Shown here: one piece after another, positions 35,692-47,155 of the stretch
Layout of the letters: each line of letters starts with the position of its first letter
Numbering within the stretch: position 1 is the first letter of the stretch
From: Methylophaga sp. OBS3
GTDB taxonomy: Bacteria; Pseudomonadota; Gammaproteobacteria; Nitrosococcales; Methylophagaceae
Reading direction: 5' to 3'
DNA: 64,000 bases
Assembly: GCF_026319325.1 (NCBI RefSeq)
Contig: NZ_JAPDMU010000001.1
Coordinates: forward strand, 620,001-684,000
Notes under the pieces: model-generated
Seen by the model: only the letters and a program-made list of their open reading frames with translations
What the model was told of the DNA's origin: nothing
Databases searched by the model: none
Made by a program: the position numbers and the translations under genes

Positions 35692-36261
35692 CTATGAATG
35701 ATGATTCGCTATATTCAACAATGATTGCCAACTACTTTGCAATGGCTGTTCTGGTAAAGCAGCTTGTTTAAATAGCGGCTGGAGATCGTTATCTAAAGTA
35801 CTCAGCGACGAAACGTTATCTGGCTTACCTTTTGGAAAATTACAGTGTCCGGTAAAAACGACATGGGTAAAAATCGGCGTTTTCGGCACAAGTAAAGACA
35901 GAGACTGCTGCACATGTAACAAATGCGTTAAAGGATTAGCAAATTTATAACTGCGGCCGCCTACCAATTGAGTCCATTGTTCAATTTTTTCAGCGCCAAA
36001 TAGATGGCCATTAACAGAATATTGGTGAAGGATTAGCAAGCCTTGTTTTAATTTGATAAGTCGTTCGATTTCTATCAAACCACCCATTCCATCAGGAATA
36101 AGAATGCTATTAGCCTCATCAATCTGGTGGGGTTTCAAAATTTTCTGAATTTTTTGTTCTGCACTTTTATTGCGTGTTTTGATTCGAAGGAAAAGCCAGG
36201 CAACCAATAAAATCAATAGTGCAATCAGCACGATACTTTCAATCAACCATGAATCTAGCAA
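35692..36261 (-). CDS. NERD (nuclease-related) domain membrane protein
   Basis: A 189-residue protein with one N-terminal TM helix (about 5-27), then a NERD-like domain (MGGLIEIERLIKLKQGLLIL, GAEKIEQWTQ and FTHVVFTGHCNFPKGKP). NERD domains resemble nucleases of the restriction-like fold, but catalytic acids are not convincing here. The start is TTG with a textbook AAGGAGGTG six bases upstream and no in-frame ATG nearby. The function is unknown. Confidence 0.78.
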   Translation of the reverse strand: MLDSWLIESIVLIALLILLVAWLFLRIKTRNKSAEQKIQKILKPHQIDEANSILIPDGMGGLIEIERLIKLKQGLLILHQYSVNGHLFGAEKIEQWTQLVGGRSYKFANPLTHLLHVQQSLSLLVPKTPIFTHVVFTGHCNFPKGKPDNVSSLSTLDNDLQPLFKQAALPEQPLQSSWQSLLNIANHHS

Positions 36262-36287
36262 GCAACCACCTCCTTAATCGAGCCGGG

Positions 36288-36316
36288 ATTATACGTTTTT
36301 TGCCGCTTACTGTGAC
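36288..36316 (-). promoter_or_regulatory. Promoter of the NERD and 5'-nucleotidase genes
   Basis: On the minus strand GTCACA, 17 bases, TATAAT. The -10 is perfect and the -35 matches 4 of 6. It lies about 30 bases before the TTG start. Confidence 0.6.
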
Positions 36317-36342
36317 GTTTTGATGACAATCAATACGAATAA

Positions 36343-37224
36343 TTATGCGTTTTCAGCATGCGGATAAATCATGACTTCCGTATTTTCTAGATGCCCCAAA
36401 AGATCTGACTCAATTGCAGTACAAACATCACTCACCTGAGCCAGTGGCAGATCACCTTTCATGACTATATGCATTTGGATAAAAACCTGTACCCCTGCTC
36501 TTCGTGTCCTCAAGTCATGTACACCGATAACAAACGGATGCTTCATCACCAATGTTTTGATTTCATCACGTGTGGCTGATGAAAGCTCTTTATCCATGAG
36601 TAAATCAATGGCTTCTCTGAGTATCTCCCATGCACTGTGCAAGATATACATCGAAATCACCATAGCCATGATGGCATCAAAGTATTGCCATCCCATTGCC
36701 GTCAAGCTAATAGCGACAATGACACCAATATTCAATAAAAAATCAGTCCGATAATGCAGGGCATCAGCGCTGATGGCTGTTGAGCCAGTTTTTTTAACAA
36801 CATAGCGTTGAAAGAGTAATAACAAGCCGGTCACAACAATACTTAACAACATTACCCATATACTTGCCTCAATGGCATCAGATATGGGGTGTGGATGAAA
36901 TAAACGTTGCACCGAACTGTAAAACAAGAAAATAGCAGAGAGACCAACAATACAAGCTTGGCAAAACCCCGCTAGTGCTTCGGCCTTACCATGACCAAAA
37001 CGATGTTCAGTATCAGCTGGCTGTAATGCATGATAAACAGCGAACAAGGTAATAACCGACGCTAACAAGTCCATACTAGAGTCAGTTAATGTCGCCAACA
37101 TACTGACCGACTCGGAATACCACCATGAAAGTGCTTTTGCAGTGATCAAAATCACAGCCGTTAGCACCGAAGCATAGGTGGCAAGCCGCATTAAGCTTGC
37201 TGAACTGTATTGAGTGGTTGCCAT
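36343..37224 (-). CDS. fieF: Cation diffusion facilitator, FieF type
   Basis: A 293-residue divalent-metal/proton antiporter with six TM helices and a cytosolic ferredoxin-like C-terminal domain. The transport site residues DSSMD (TM2) and HYRTD (TM5) match the DxxxD and HxxxD of FieF, which exports Zn2+ and Fe2+. It is divergent from phosphoglucomutase. Metal preference is inferred from the family. Confidence 0.92.
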   Translation of the reverse strand: MATTQYSSASLMRLATYASVLTAVILITAKALSWWYSESVSMLATLTDSSMDLLASVITLFAVYHALQPADTEHRFGHGKAEALAGFCQACIVGLSAIFLFYSSVQRLFHPHPISDAIEASIWVMLLSIVVTGLLLLFQRYVVKKTGSTAISADALHYRTDFLLNIGVIVAISLTAMGWQYFDAIMAMVISMYILHSAWEILREAIDLLMDKELSSATRDEIKTLVMKHPFVIGVHDLRTRRAGVQVFIQMHIVMKGDLPLAQVSDVCTAIESDLLGHLENTEVMIYPHAENA

Positions 37225-37295
37225 GTTGTCAGTATAGTGCTGATTAAAAGATATGCATCCAGCATAACCAAAAATGACGCATTATGTGCAGCTAA

Positions 37296-38948
<1,653 letters not shown>

Positions 38949-38954
38949 GGGATT

Positions 38955-39536
38955 ATGCAACCGATTATTTTAGGCTCGAGCTCACCTTATCGAAGTGAGC
39001 TGTTAGCCAAGCTACAACTGCCATTCACTACTTCATCGCCAGATATTGATGAATCTCCATTAGTTGGCGAATCACCGGCTCAGCTGGTTTTAAGATTGGC
39101 AGAAAGCAAAGCAAGAAAAGTAGCCGAAACCAACCTATCAGCATTAGTTATTGGTTCCGATCAAGTCGCCCTTTTGGATAACACCGTGTTAGGTAAACCT
39201 GGCAGTGTTGAACGTGCAGTTGAGCAGTTAAAAGCCGCCAGTGGTAAAACCGTGACGTTTTTAACCGGACTTGCACTTTACAATGCTGCTACGCAACAAA
39301 TGCAGTCTTTGGTAGAGCCGTTTGAAGTGCAATTCAGACAACTGTCAGAAGCACAAATACGACGTTATATCGAATTAGAGCAGCCATTAAATTGTGCTGG
39401 CAGTTTTAAATCGGAAGGTTTGGGCATCAGTTTGTTTAATGAATTGAGAGGCAGCGACCCTAATACATTGATCGGCCTACCTCTCATCAAGCTGACGGAT
39501 ATGTTGGCTACGCAAGGCGTAGAAGTTTTGGGTTAA
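38955..39536 (+). CDS. yceF: Maf family pyrophosphatase, YceF type (m7GTP)
   Basis: A 193-residue nucleotide pyrophosphatase. The sequences SSSPYRSELLAKLQ, the GSDQVA motif and CAGSFKSEGLGISLF are those of E. coli YceF, which hydrolyses N7-methyl-GTP and not the dTTP/UTP taken by YhdE. Its ATG follows the pgm stop by 6 bases, so it is probably translated from the same mRNA. Confidence 0.93.
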   Translation: MQPIILGSSSPYRSELLAKLQLPFTTSSPDIDESPLVGESPAQLVLRLAESKARKVAETNLSALVIGSDQVALLDNTVLGKPGSVERAVEQLKAASGKTVTFLTGLALYNAATQQMQSLVEPFEVQFRQLSEAQIRRYIELEQPLNCAGSFKSEGLGISLFNELRGSDPNTLIGLPLIKLTDMLATQGVEVLG

Positions 39537-39539
39537 TCC

Positions 39540-39944
39540 CTACTCAGCGGCTGGTTCAGCATTACTTGCTGCCGCAGCTTGGGCAGCTAAGTTGTTCATT
39601 GTTCTTGCCATTAATTGGCGTGCAGCACGTGAACGCAGGCTTTTTTTCATACCTTGGGTTAAGTTTTCATCTACTTCGTTTTCAGCGAGTAGTGCTTCTA
39701 ATTCATCAAGATGTGTTTCACATGAAGACATTATCTCATCGGCATTTTGTTGTGCATCTTGACCATTTTGGCTAGCGCGTAGGCGGCTTTCCATCATGCA
39801 CTTGTTATAGCCTGTAATGTGCGCAGACATTTGTTGCTGAGCTTCTGCTGGCATATCGCCAGGGATTTTATTTGCCTCTGCTTGGGCAAATATTGGCAGA
39901 CTCATTAAAACGGTAAGGCTTGCAGTAATAACAACTTTTTTCAT
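39540..39944 (-). CDS. Small exported protein of unknown function
   Basis: A 134-residue protein with a clear signal peptide (MKKVVITASLTVLMSLPIFAQA, cleavage near residue 22-24). The mature part is predicted helical, rich in Ala, Gln, Met and Glu, with two Cys (in KCMMES and SSCETH) 26 residues apart that could form one disulfide. A GAGAGAA ribosome site precedes the ATG. Its stop is 3 bases from the convergent yceF stop. I do not recognise the family. Confidence 0.75.
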   Translation of the reverse strand: MKKVVITASLTVLMSLPIFAQAEANKIPGDMPAEAQQQMSAHITGYNKCMMESRLRASQNGQDAQQNADEIMSSCETHLDELEALLAENEVDENLTQGMKKSLRSRAARQLMARTMNNLAAQAAAASNAEPAAE

Positions 39945-40080
39945 GATTCTCTCTCAATTATGACTGGTTCATTAAGACAGTATTTATTATCAAAATTATC
40001 CCCGGACTCGACGATACTATACACTTTGGCCTTTATTGTCTGCCGGTCAAAAACTGGTCACGTAGTAATTTAAGGTAATT

Positions 40081-41070
40081 ATGTCGGTTTCAGAAGATAA
40101 ACGTTATTCACTGCTGCACAACTGGTTAGAAACACAATTTTCTGGTCAACCTTTTACGTTAACCACTGCATCTAGTGATGCCAGTTTTCGACGCTATTTT
40201 CGTGTCAGCAGTGATAACAAAACATGGATTGTTATGGATGCACCGCCTGAGCACGAAGATGTTGAACCGTTTATTCGCATCGCGACATTACTTGATGATA
40301 ACCAACTACCTGTTCCTAAAATTTACCAACAAGATTTAGCTAATGGTTTTTTGCTTTTGAGTGATCTTGGTAGCACGCCCTACCTTTCTGTGCTCAATAC
40401 GAAAACTGCCGAAATGCTTTATCAAAAAGCGATTGATTGTGTTATCCAAATGCAATTAATCGATAAACCTAACGATTTACCTGATTACGATAACGCCTTG
40501 TTAAAACGTGAGTTAACGTTATTTGATGAATGGTTTTTAGATCGTCACCTGAGCTTAACAAAACCAACGTTTGTAGATGACTTGTACCAATTTCTAATCG
40601 AAGAAGCGTTAGCTCAACCACAAGCTTTTGTCCACCGTGATTATCATTCGCGTAACCTCATGCTTCAGGCTGATGAAACGCCTGGAATTATTGATTTCCA
40701 AGATGCTGTTTGGGGCGCCGTAACTTACGATTTGGTTTCTTTACTTCGCGATGTATATATCCAATGGCCAACAGATTTCGTGAAAAGTTTACTTGTTTAC
40801 TATTACGAGCAAGCCATTGAACATGGCATTTTAGACAAATCGACAAGCTTTGAAACACTACAACGTTGGTTTGATTTAATTGGCCTTCAACGTCATTTAA
40901 AAATACTTGGTATCTTTTGTCGTTTAAATTATAGAGACAACAAACCAAATTATATTAATGACTTACCACTTACTCTTAATTATGTTTTTGAGGTATGTGA
41001 ACGCTACCCAGAGCTCAGTGAATTACTAAGCCATCTCCAACAACCAGCAATCAAAGATAGAATTTTATGA
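40081..41070 (+). CDS. amgK: N-acetylmuramate/N-acetylglucosamine kinase
   Basis: A 329-residue aminoglycoside-phosphotransferase-fold kinase. The Brenner motif FVHRDYHSRNLML (catalytic Asp) and the metal motif IIDFQDAVWG are clear. Its stop overlaps the ATG of murU (ATGA). AmgK phosphorylates MurNAc at C1, and MurU then makes UDP-MurNAc. This is the recycling route of Pseudomonas, which bypasses the fosfomycin target. The assignment rests largely on the pairing. Confidence 0.92.
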   Translation: MSVSEDKRYSLLHNWLETQFSGQPFTLTTASSDASFRRYFRVSSDNKTWIVMDAPPEHEDVEPFIRIATLLDDNQLPVPKIYQQDLANGFLLLSDLGSTPYLSVLNTKTAEMLYQKAIDCVIQMQLIDKPNDLPDYDNALLKRELTLFDEWFLDRHLSLTKPTFVDDLYQFLIEEALAQPQAFVHRDYHSRNLMLQADETPGIIDFQDAVWGAVTYDLVSLLRDVYIQWPTDFVKSLLVYYYEQAIEHGILDKSTSFETLQRWFDLIGLQRHLKILGIFCRLNYRDNKPNYINDLPLTLNYVFEVCERYPELSELLSHLQQPAIKDRIL

Positions 41071-41738
41071 AGGCTATGATTCTCGCTGCTGGTCGTGGTG
41101 AAAGACTACGACCACTGACAGACAAGACGCCAAAACCACTTTTAAAAGCAGGTGGCAAACCATTAATTGTTCACTTAATTGAGCGACTGGTTGCGGCAGG
41201 TTTTGATGACATTGTCATTAACTATGCTCACCTTGGCGAGCAGTTTCCAGAACAGCTTTCAGATGGTGCACAGTGGGGAGCTAACATCAGCTACTCACCA
41301 GAGTTAGACGGCGGACTCGAAACAGCCGGCGGCATTATTCGCGCCCTACCGCTTCTTGGTAATGAGCCTTTTTTAGTGATTAATGGTGATATTTGGACAG
41401 ATTTTGATTTTGCTTCACTACGTAATAAATTAGCTGACAAAGCGCTGTGTCATTTGGTTCTAGTGCCAAACCCACCACAACATCCTAATGGTGATTTTCA
41501 TCTAACTGATGACAACCAAGTCGAACCTGTTGGCGACAATCAATATACGTTCAGTGGGATTGGTTTATATCGGCCAGCGTTATTTGCGGGCTACGATGAT
41601 TCAAAAAGACCTTTAAAGCCTTTACTGCTTGAAGCGATGGCTCAGTCCCGAGCATCGGGAGAGTTACATAATGGTGAATGGTCTGATATTGGCACTGCCG
41701 AGCGCTTAAAAGCGCTCGACGACCAGTTAAAACTTTAA
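41067..41738 (+). CDS. murU: N-acetylmuramate-1-phosphate uridylyltransferase
   Basis: A 223-residue nucleotidyltransferase. The signature [21 protein letters not shown], split here as [13 protein letters not shown] and PKPLL, is at residues 6-26. Other blocks are VNYAH-like [20 protein letters not shown] (metal Asp) and [10 protein letters not shown]. It couples MurNAc 1-phosphate with UTP. A mannose-1-phosphate guanylyltransferase label is the common alternative, but the amgK overlap favours MurU. Its stop codon interlocks with that of convergent argF. Confidence 0.92.
   Translation: MKAMILAAGRGERLRPLTDKTPKPLLKAGGKPLIVHLIERLVAAGFDDIVINYAHLGEQFPEQLSDGAQWGANISYSPELDGGLETAGGIIRALPLLGNEPFLVINGDIWTDFDFASLRNKLADKALCHLVLVPNPPQHPNGDFHLTDDNQVEPVGDNQYTFSGIGLYRPALFAGYDDSKRPLKPLLLEAMAQSRASGELHNGEWSDIGTAERLKALDDQLKL
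41699..41718. other. 20-base near-palindrome in murU, 16 bases beyond the argF stop
   Basis: CGAGCGCTT and AAGCGCTCG are perfect inverted arms around AA. It lies in the murU coding 3' end and in the argF 3' region on the minus strand. No T run follows, so it is not a clear terminator. Confidence 0.55.
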
Positions 41739-42631
41739 GCGCAAAGAAACTCTAATAACGCTTTTTGAGCATGTAAGCGGTTTTCAGCTTCTTGCCAAAC
41801 AACGCTTTGCTCACCATCAATCACTTCAGCAGTCACTTCTTCACCGCGATGAGCTGGTAAGCAGTGCATAAAGAGTGCATCGCTTGCCGCTAAAGCCATT
41901 AACTCACTATTCACTTGGAATGCAGCAAAAGCTTGCTCGCGTTTACGTTGTTCTTCCTCTTGGCCCATACTTGCCCAAACATCAGTTACTACTAAGTCAA
42001 CATCTTTAACGGCTTCGGCAGGATCGTTAAATAGCCGAATTGTAGCGTCCACTGAGTCGACAACTGATGCTTTTGGTTCATAACCAACAGGCGTTGCAAT
42101 ATTCAGGGTAAAGCCAAATTGTTGCGCCGCGTTAATGTATGAATGGCACATATTATTACCATCACCAATCCAAGCAACCGTTTTACCTTTAATATCACCA
42201 CGCAGTTCAAAATACGTTTGCATATCAGCTAATAACTGACATGGATGAAAATCATCAGTTAAGGCATTGATAACAGGTACAGATGAATATTTTGCAAAGG
42301 TATCAATCTTGGCATGTTGAAAAGTACGGATCATAACCGCATCAACCATGCTTGAAATGACGCGAGCAGAGTCCTCGACTGGCTCGCCGCGACCTAGTTG
42401 CGTATCGTCTGGTGATAAAAAGATAGAACCACCACCAAACTGAATCATTGCTGACTCAAAAGAAACACGCGTACGAGTAGATGACTTTTCAAAAATCATC
42501 GCCAATACTTTGTTTTTCAGTGGCTCATAAATTTCACCACGATGCTGCATCTGTTTTAGTTCGATTGCCCGGTAGATCAGGGTATTTAATTCTTCAGGGC
42601 TTAAATCCCGTAGGGTTAAAAAATGTCTCAT
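41735..42631 (-). CDS. argF: Ornithine carbamoyltransferase
   Basis: A 298-residue enzyme that makes citrulline from ornithine and carbamoyl phosphate. Carbamoyl-phosphate motif SSTRTR is at 50-55. HPCQLLAD (about 129) and [11 protein letters not shown] (about 256, catalytic Cys) are present. It follows argD by 2 bases, so the two share a transcript in arginine synthesis. Confidence 0.97.
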   Translation of the reverse strand: MRHFLTLRDLSPEELNTLIYRAIELKQMQHRGEIYEPLKNKVLAMIFEKSSTRTRVSFESAMIQFGGGSIFLSPDDTQLGRGEPVEDSARVISSMVDAVMIRTFQHAKIDTFAKYSSVPVINALTDDFHPCQLLADMQTYFELRGDIKGKTVAWIGDGNNMCHSYINAAQQFGFTLNIATPVGYEPKASVVDSVDATIRLFNDPAEAVKDVDLVVTDVWASMGQEEEQRKREQAFAAFQVNSELMALAASDALFMHCLPAHRGEEVTAEVIDGEQSVVWQEAENRLHAQKALLEFLCA

Positions 42632-42633
42632 TT

Positions 42634-43833
42634 TCAGGCAACACTCTCAACTGCATGTTCAGCCAGAAATGCTTTCACTAAGCTACTGACTTTATTAACT
42701 ATTAACTCAGCCTCTTCATCATTAATGATCATTGGCGGTAATAAACGAATAACTTTCTCTGCCGTCACATTAATTAATAAATGCTCGGCTAACGCGGCTT
42801 TTATTAATGGCCCACAAGGCTGGTTTAACTCAATACCAAACATAAACCCCGCTTGGCGAATCGTTTTAACACCTGGCAATTTGCCTAATTGTTCTTGGAA
42901 ACCGGCCAGCATTTTGGGAGCAAGCTTGTTAACGTTATCTAATAACTTTTCAGACTCGATGGTTTCTAAAACCGTTAATGCCACTCTTGATGCGAGTGGG
43001 TTACCACCAAAAGTAGACCCGTGATTACCAGCTTCTAAAATGCCAAGTGCAGGACCTGCAGCCAAACACGCACCGATTGGCACACCGTTACCTAAGCCTT
43101 TTGCTAAGGTCATGACGTCAGGTATGACATTTTCACTATGTTGGAATGCAAACCACTTACCAGTCCGGCCAATACCTGTCTGAACTTCATCTAGCATCAT
43201 CAACAATTTACGTTGCGTACATAACGCTCTAACTTGTGACAAATATTCTGGCTCAGGGACTTTGATACCACCTTCACCTTGAATTGGCTCAAGCAAAACG
43301 GCAACAGCTTCTGGCCAATGGCTAATTGCCATTCTCAATGCATCAATATCGTTAAATGGGACACGAACAAATCCCGGCACTAATGGCTCAAAGCCTGCTT
43401 GAACTTTGACATTACCCGTAGCGGTTAACGTTGCCATGGTCCGGCCATGGAAACTACCATCCATCACAATGATAACGGGCTTATCGATGCCTTTACTGTG
43501 GCCATATTTACGTGCCAACTTAATCGCTGCTTCATTGGCTTCAGCACCCGAGTTACCAAAGAAAACCTGATCCATGCCCGATAAACTAACTAATTTGTCA
43601 GCCAGTTTTTGCTGCATTTCGATGTGATAAACGTTGGAGGTATGCACCAAAGTTTTAGCTTGATCAGTAATCGCCTCTGTAACTTTAGGGTGACAATGCC
43701 CTAAATTACACACAGCAATACCACTAAGCGCGTCCAAATAACGCTCACCTTGGTTATCAATCAGCCAGGCACCTTGTCCCTGCTTAAACGTTACATCTAA
43801 ACGACCATAAGTCGGCATGACGCTATTTGTCAT
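42634..43833 (-). CDS. argD: Acetylornithine aminotransferase
   Basis: A 399-residue class III PLP transaminase. The PLP lysine is in [14 protein letters not shown], with [13 protein letters not shown] and [11 protein letters not shown] upstream. It makes N-acetylornithine in arginine synthesis and can act in lysine synthesis. The argD-argF order supports the arginine role. Confidence 0.95.
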   Translation of the reverse strand: MTNSVMPTYGRLDVTFKQGQGAWLIDNQGERYLDALSGIAVCNLGHCHPKVTEAITDQAKTLVHTSNVYHIEMQQKLADKLVSLSGMDQVFFGNSGAEANEAAIKLARKYGHSKGIDKPVIIVMDGSFHGRTMATLTATGNVKVQAGFEPLVPGFVRVPFNDIDALRMAISHWPEAVAVLLEPIQGEGGIKVPEPEYLSQVRALCTQRKLLMMLDEVQTGIGRTGKWFAFQHSENVIPDVMTLAKGLGNGVPIGACLAAGPALGILEAGNHGSTFGGNPLASRVALTVLETIESEKLLDNVNKLAPKMLAGFQEQLGKLPGVKTIRQAGFMFGIELNQPCGPLIKAALAEHLLINVTAEKVIRLLPPMIINDEEAELIVNKVSSLVKAFLAEHAVESVA

Positions 43834-43892
43834 GGCTTGTACTCCCTGCCTGCCGGCATTGCATCACGATATTTTTTAACCACTAACAAACG

Positions 43893-43922
43893 AAAAATGG
43901 CAGCTTCGCGAGAAACTGCCAT
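43893..43922 (-). terminator. Intrinsic terminator of sodB
   Basis: On the minus strand ATGGCAG pairs with CTGCCAT around a 12-base loop and is followed by TTTTT, about 50 bases after the sodB stop. Confidence 0.8.
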
Positions 43923-43969
43923 ATCCGGTAACACTTGTTTTATTAACGGCGCATCATTGCGCCTGTTAT

Positions 43970-44551
43970 TTATGCCGCGAAGTTAGCGGCAACAAAGTCC
44001 CAATTAACCAGTGCCCAGAATGATTCCAAATATTTTGGACGGGCATTACGGTAATCGATGTAATAAGCATGTTCCCAAACGTCACATGTTAATAGTGGTG
44101 TTTGACCAGCTGTTAGTGGGCAACCAGCGTTGCTTGTGTTAACAATTTCTAAACTGCCATCTGCATTTTTGACTAACCACGTCCAACCTGAACCAAAGTT
44201 AGTTGCTGCAGATTTTGTGAATTGTTCTTTGAACTCTGCAAAAGAACCAAATTTACTGTTAATTGCATCAGCCAATGCACCGTCAACAGCATCTTTGCCG
44301 TTAGGTGTCATGCTGTTCCAGTAGAACGTGTGGTTCCAGATTTGTGCAGCGTTGTTAAAGATGCCACCACTAGATTTAGTGATGATATCTTCTAATGTTT
44401 TACCTTCAAACTCTGTGCCAGGAACAAGGTTGTTCAGGTTAGTCACATAGGTTTGATGATGTTTGCCATAGTGAAATTCAATGGTTTCGGCGGAAATATG
44501 TGGTTCCAGCGCATCGTTAGCGTATGGAAGTGGTGGCAATTCAAAAGCCAT
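43970..44551 (-). CDS. sodB: Iron superoxide dismutase
   Basis: A 193-residue cytosolic enzyme that dismutes superoxide. Metal ligands are His 27, His 74, Asp and His in [13 protein letters not shown] (about 157 and 161). The Fe-type blocks [11 protein letters not shown] and [10 protein letters not shown] favour iron over manganese. ATG follows GAGGAG. Confidence 0.97.
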   Translation of the reverse strand: MAFELPPLPYANDALEPHISAETIEFHYGKHHQTYVTNLNNLVPGTEFEGKTLEDIITKSSGGIFNNAAQIWNHTFYWNSMTPNGKDAVDGALADAINSKFGSFAEFKEQFTKSAATNFGSGWTWLVKNADGSLEIVNTSNAGCPLTAGQTPLLTCDVWEHAYYIDYRNARPKYLESFWALVNWDFVAANFAA

Positions 44552-44589
44552 GTTAAATCTCCTCGATTAAGTCCGAAAGTAAACGTTCA

Positions 44590-44618
44590 AGTCTAAGGCA
44601 GGCGCGGTGTTATGGCAA
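44590..44618 (-). promoter_or_regulatory. sodB promoter
   Basis: On the minus strand TTGCCA (5 of 6), 17 bases, TAGACT (4 of 6), just after the rimI stop. The leader is about 30-35 bases. Confidence 0.55.
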
Positions 44619-44621
44619 GTT

Positions 44622-45104
44622 TTAAGCGGGAATGTTTCCGCTTGAAAAAAAATTTTCGTCATCGTTAAAAAGCATCATTCCCATTAGAACAGCATCTTCC
44701 CGCCCCTGCACTGCTGGATAATAACCGCGTCTTATGGACATTTCGTTAAACCCCATAGATAAATACAATGCCTGAGCGCGGCGATTACTACTTCTAACCT
44801 CTAACACCATTAAGTTAGATTGTTGCGAAACTGCTTTATCAATCAAACCATTAAGCAACCTTCTACCAATCCCCTGCCCTTGCCGATCAGGTCGAACGCA
44901 GATATTTAATAGATGTGCTTCATCCAAAACCTTTTGCACTAATGCAAAAGCAATTATTTGTTCGTTATCCCTAAAAACCCATGCTTGATGGCCTGCCTCC
45001 AAACTATCTTGAAAGTTCTTGAGGCTCCATGGGAATTGGTTCGATGCAGTTTCAATTTTATGGACAGCTGGCAAGTCCACTTTGCGCATTACTTCTAGCT
45101 GCAT
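44622..45104 (-). CDS. rimI: Ribosomal protein S18 alanine N-acetyltransferase
   Basis: A 160-residue GNAT acetyltransferase. The acetyl-CoA loop is RPDRQGQGIGRRLL, and LEVRSSNRRAQALYLSMGF is the RimI-type C-terminal block. It starts 4 bases after holD, a pair conserved in enterobacteria. Confidence 0.93.
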   Translation of the reverse strand: MQLEVMRKVDLPAVHKIETASNQFPWSLKNFQDSLEAGHQAWVFRDNEQIIAFALVQKVLDEAHLLNICVRPDRQGQGIGRRLLNGLIDKAVSQQSNLMVLEVRSSNRRAQALYLSMGFNEMSIRRGYYPAVQGREDAVLMGMMLFNDDENFFSSGNIPA

Positions 45105-45108
45105 TTTG

Positions 45109-45543
45109 TTAAACAGCCAACTCTTTCAGACGACACAGTGCTTGCCAAACTTGCGACTTCTGTTCGGGATTCGCTAATAGAGCTGATAACGCTGGCAACT
45201 CTAGACTGACGTCCTGTAAAACATGGCTTTGTACTACTGAGCTATCACCAAAAAACCATAGCTGTTTCGGCACTATTACCTCACCAGCACTAACGTTAAT
45301 ATCTGCCATGCTTACTTCACGAATCGCTAATGCCATATTTCGTAAGACATTCATGATATTTCGCATCAATTGCTGCTCAACAGGCGATAAAGTGGATGGG
45401 CTACAAAGCCAAATTTCTGAAGACGTTGTTACACTTACGTTTTCAGCTAGTTCATTAATTTCGACAGCTTCAACCGTGCGCTCACGCCAAACAGGTATAC
45501 CCATTTCAGCTAACGCCCAATGTTGTTGTTTTGACAACTGCAT
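45109..45543 (-). CDS. holD: DNA polymerase III psi subunit
   Basis: A 144-residue protein recognised by position before rimI and by two weak blocks also seen in E. coli HolD: QHWALAEMGIPVWRER at the N-terminus and LLANPEQKSQVWQALCRLK at the C-terminus. Psi bridges the clamp loader and the chi subunit, which binds SSB. The family diverges fast, so many annotations would leave it hypothetical. Confidence 0.82.
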   Translation of the reverse strand: MQLSKQQHWALAEMGIPVWRERTVEAVEINELAENVSVTTSSEIWLCSPSTLSPVEQQLMRNIMNVLRNMALAIREVSMADINVSAGEVIVPKQLWFFGDSSVVQSHVLQDVSLELPALSALLANPEQKSQVWQALCRLKELAV

Positions 45544-45549
45544 CCAGTA

Positions 45550-47082
45550 TTAAACCTGCGGGTGCGCCCGCTCAGTACCTAATAAAATCTTATTTAAGGC
45601 ATTGATATAAGCTTTGGCTGAAGCGATAACAATATCAGTGTCCGCGCCTTGACCACTGACGATTCGACCACCTTTTTCAAGTCTGACACTTACTTCGCCT
45701 TGCGAGTCAGTACCACTAGTGATGTTATTCACAGAATACAGTTGTAACTCAGTACGGCTTTGCACAATTGACTCAACGGCTTTAAATACCGCATCAACTG
45801 GACCACCACCAGACATTTGCGTTTGCAATTCCTTACCGTCCAATTCCAACGTTACGGTGGCAGTCGGTGTCTCGCCTGTTTCACTGCATACTTTAAGTGC
45901 AATTAAACGGATACGCTCATTGTCTTCAGCAAGCGTATCACTCACTAAGGCCTGAATATCTTCATCAAATACTTCGTGCTTTTTATCGGCAAGCTCTTTA
46001 AATCGAGTGAAAGCAACGTTTAATTCTGCTTCTGATTCTAATTCAATACCCAGCTCTTGAAGGCGTGAACGAAAAGCATTACGACCAGAGTGTTTACCAA
46101 GAACCATGCGGTTAGTATTCCAGCCAACATCTTCGGCACGCATGATTTCATAGGTTTCACGGTTCTTTAACACACCATCTTGGTGAATACCTGACTCGTG
46201 GGCAAATGCATTGGCGCCAACAATGGCTTTGTTGGGTTGAACCACAAAGCCCGTTACGCCAGACACTAATCTAGATGCAGATAAGATCTGTGTTGTATCA
46301 ATACGTGTATCGCATTGGAAAACGTCTTGGCGCGTACGAACAGCCATGACGACTTCTTCTAAAGACGCATTACCAGCACGCTCACCTAAACCATTGATCG
46401 TACATTCTACTTGGCGTGCACCATTCATAACCGCAGATAGTGAGTTTGCAACAGCAAGCCCTAAGTCATTGTGACAGTGCACAGAAAAAATGGCCTTATC
46501 ACTGTTTGGAATACGTTCACGAAGGTTTTTGATCAAATCACCAAATTGGTTTGGCAAGTTGTAACCAACCGTATCAGGTATGTTTAGCGTTCGTGCACCT
46601 GCATCAATAACAGCCTCTAAAACACGACACAGAAAATCTAAATCACTGCGACCTGCATCTTCTGGAGAGAACTCAACATCATCGGTATATTGACGAGCGC
46701 GTTTGACCGCTTTAACTGCATTTTCAACCACTTGGTCAGGCGTCATACGAAGCTTCATCTTCATATGGATTGGTGAAGTTGCAATAAAGGTATGAATACG
46801 CGAGGCATTTGCCCCTTTTAATGCTTCACCAGCACGATCAATATCAGCATCTAATGCACGTGCCAAACCGCAAACACGACTGTCTTTAACGGTATTCGCA
46901 ACGGCTTGAACCGCTTCAAAGTCACCAACACTGGCGATAGGAAAACCTGCCTCGATAATATCGACACGCATACGCTCAAGCGACTTAGCAATACGGACCT
47001 TTTCATCCTTGGTCATTGAGGCGCCAGGGCTTTGCTCACCATCACGCAAAGTGGTATCAAAAATAATCAGTTGTTCGCTCAT
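45550..47082 (-). CDS. leuA: 2-isopropylmalate synthase
   Basis: A 510-residue enzyme of the first leucine step (2-oxoisovalerate + acetyl-CoA). The catalytic start [12 protein letters not shown], metal His in [13 protein letters not shown] and the [13 protein letters not shown] block are present. The C-terminal LeuA regulatory domain (VTLELDGKE onward) provides leucine inhibition. Start ATG chosen for GGAGAAG; a codon 15 bases earlier is possible. No leader peptide or attenuator is visible in the 73 bases upstream. Confidence 0.96.
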   Translation of the reverse strand: MSEQLIIFDTTLRDGEQSPGASMTKDEKVRIAKSLERMRVDIIEAGFPIASVGDFEAVQAVANTVKDSRVCGLARALDADIDRAGEALKGANASRIHTFIATSPIHMKMKLRMTPDQVVENAVKAVKRARQYTDDVEFSPEDAGRSDLDFLCRVLEAVIDAGARTLNIPDTVGYNLPNQFGDLIKNLRERIPNSDKAIFSVHCHNDLGLAVANSLSAVMNGARQVECTINGLGERAGNASLEEVVMAVRTRQDVFQCDTRIDTTQILSASRLVSGVTGFVVQPNKAIVGANAFAHESGIHQDGVLKNRETYEIMRAEDVGWNTNRMVLGKHSGRNAFRSRLQELGIELESEAELNVAFTRFKELADKKHEVFDEDIQALVSDTLAEDNERIRLIALKVCSETGETPTATVTLELDGKELQTQMSGGGPVDAVFKAVESIVQSRTELQLYSVNNITSGTDSQGEVSVRLEKGGRIVSGQGADTDIVIASAKAYINALNKILLGTERAHPQV

Positions 47083-47155
47083 GTTCTTCTCCGCCACGCA
47101 AATGCATCCATTCTGTGACTAAAAATTGTTTTTATTAGTTGTTATTTTAACGTAG

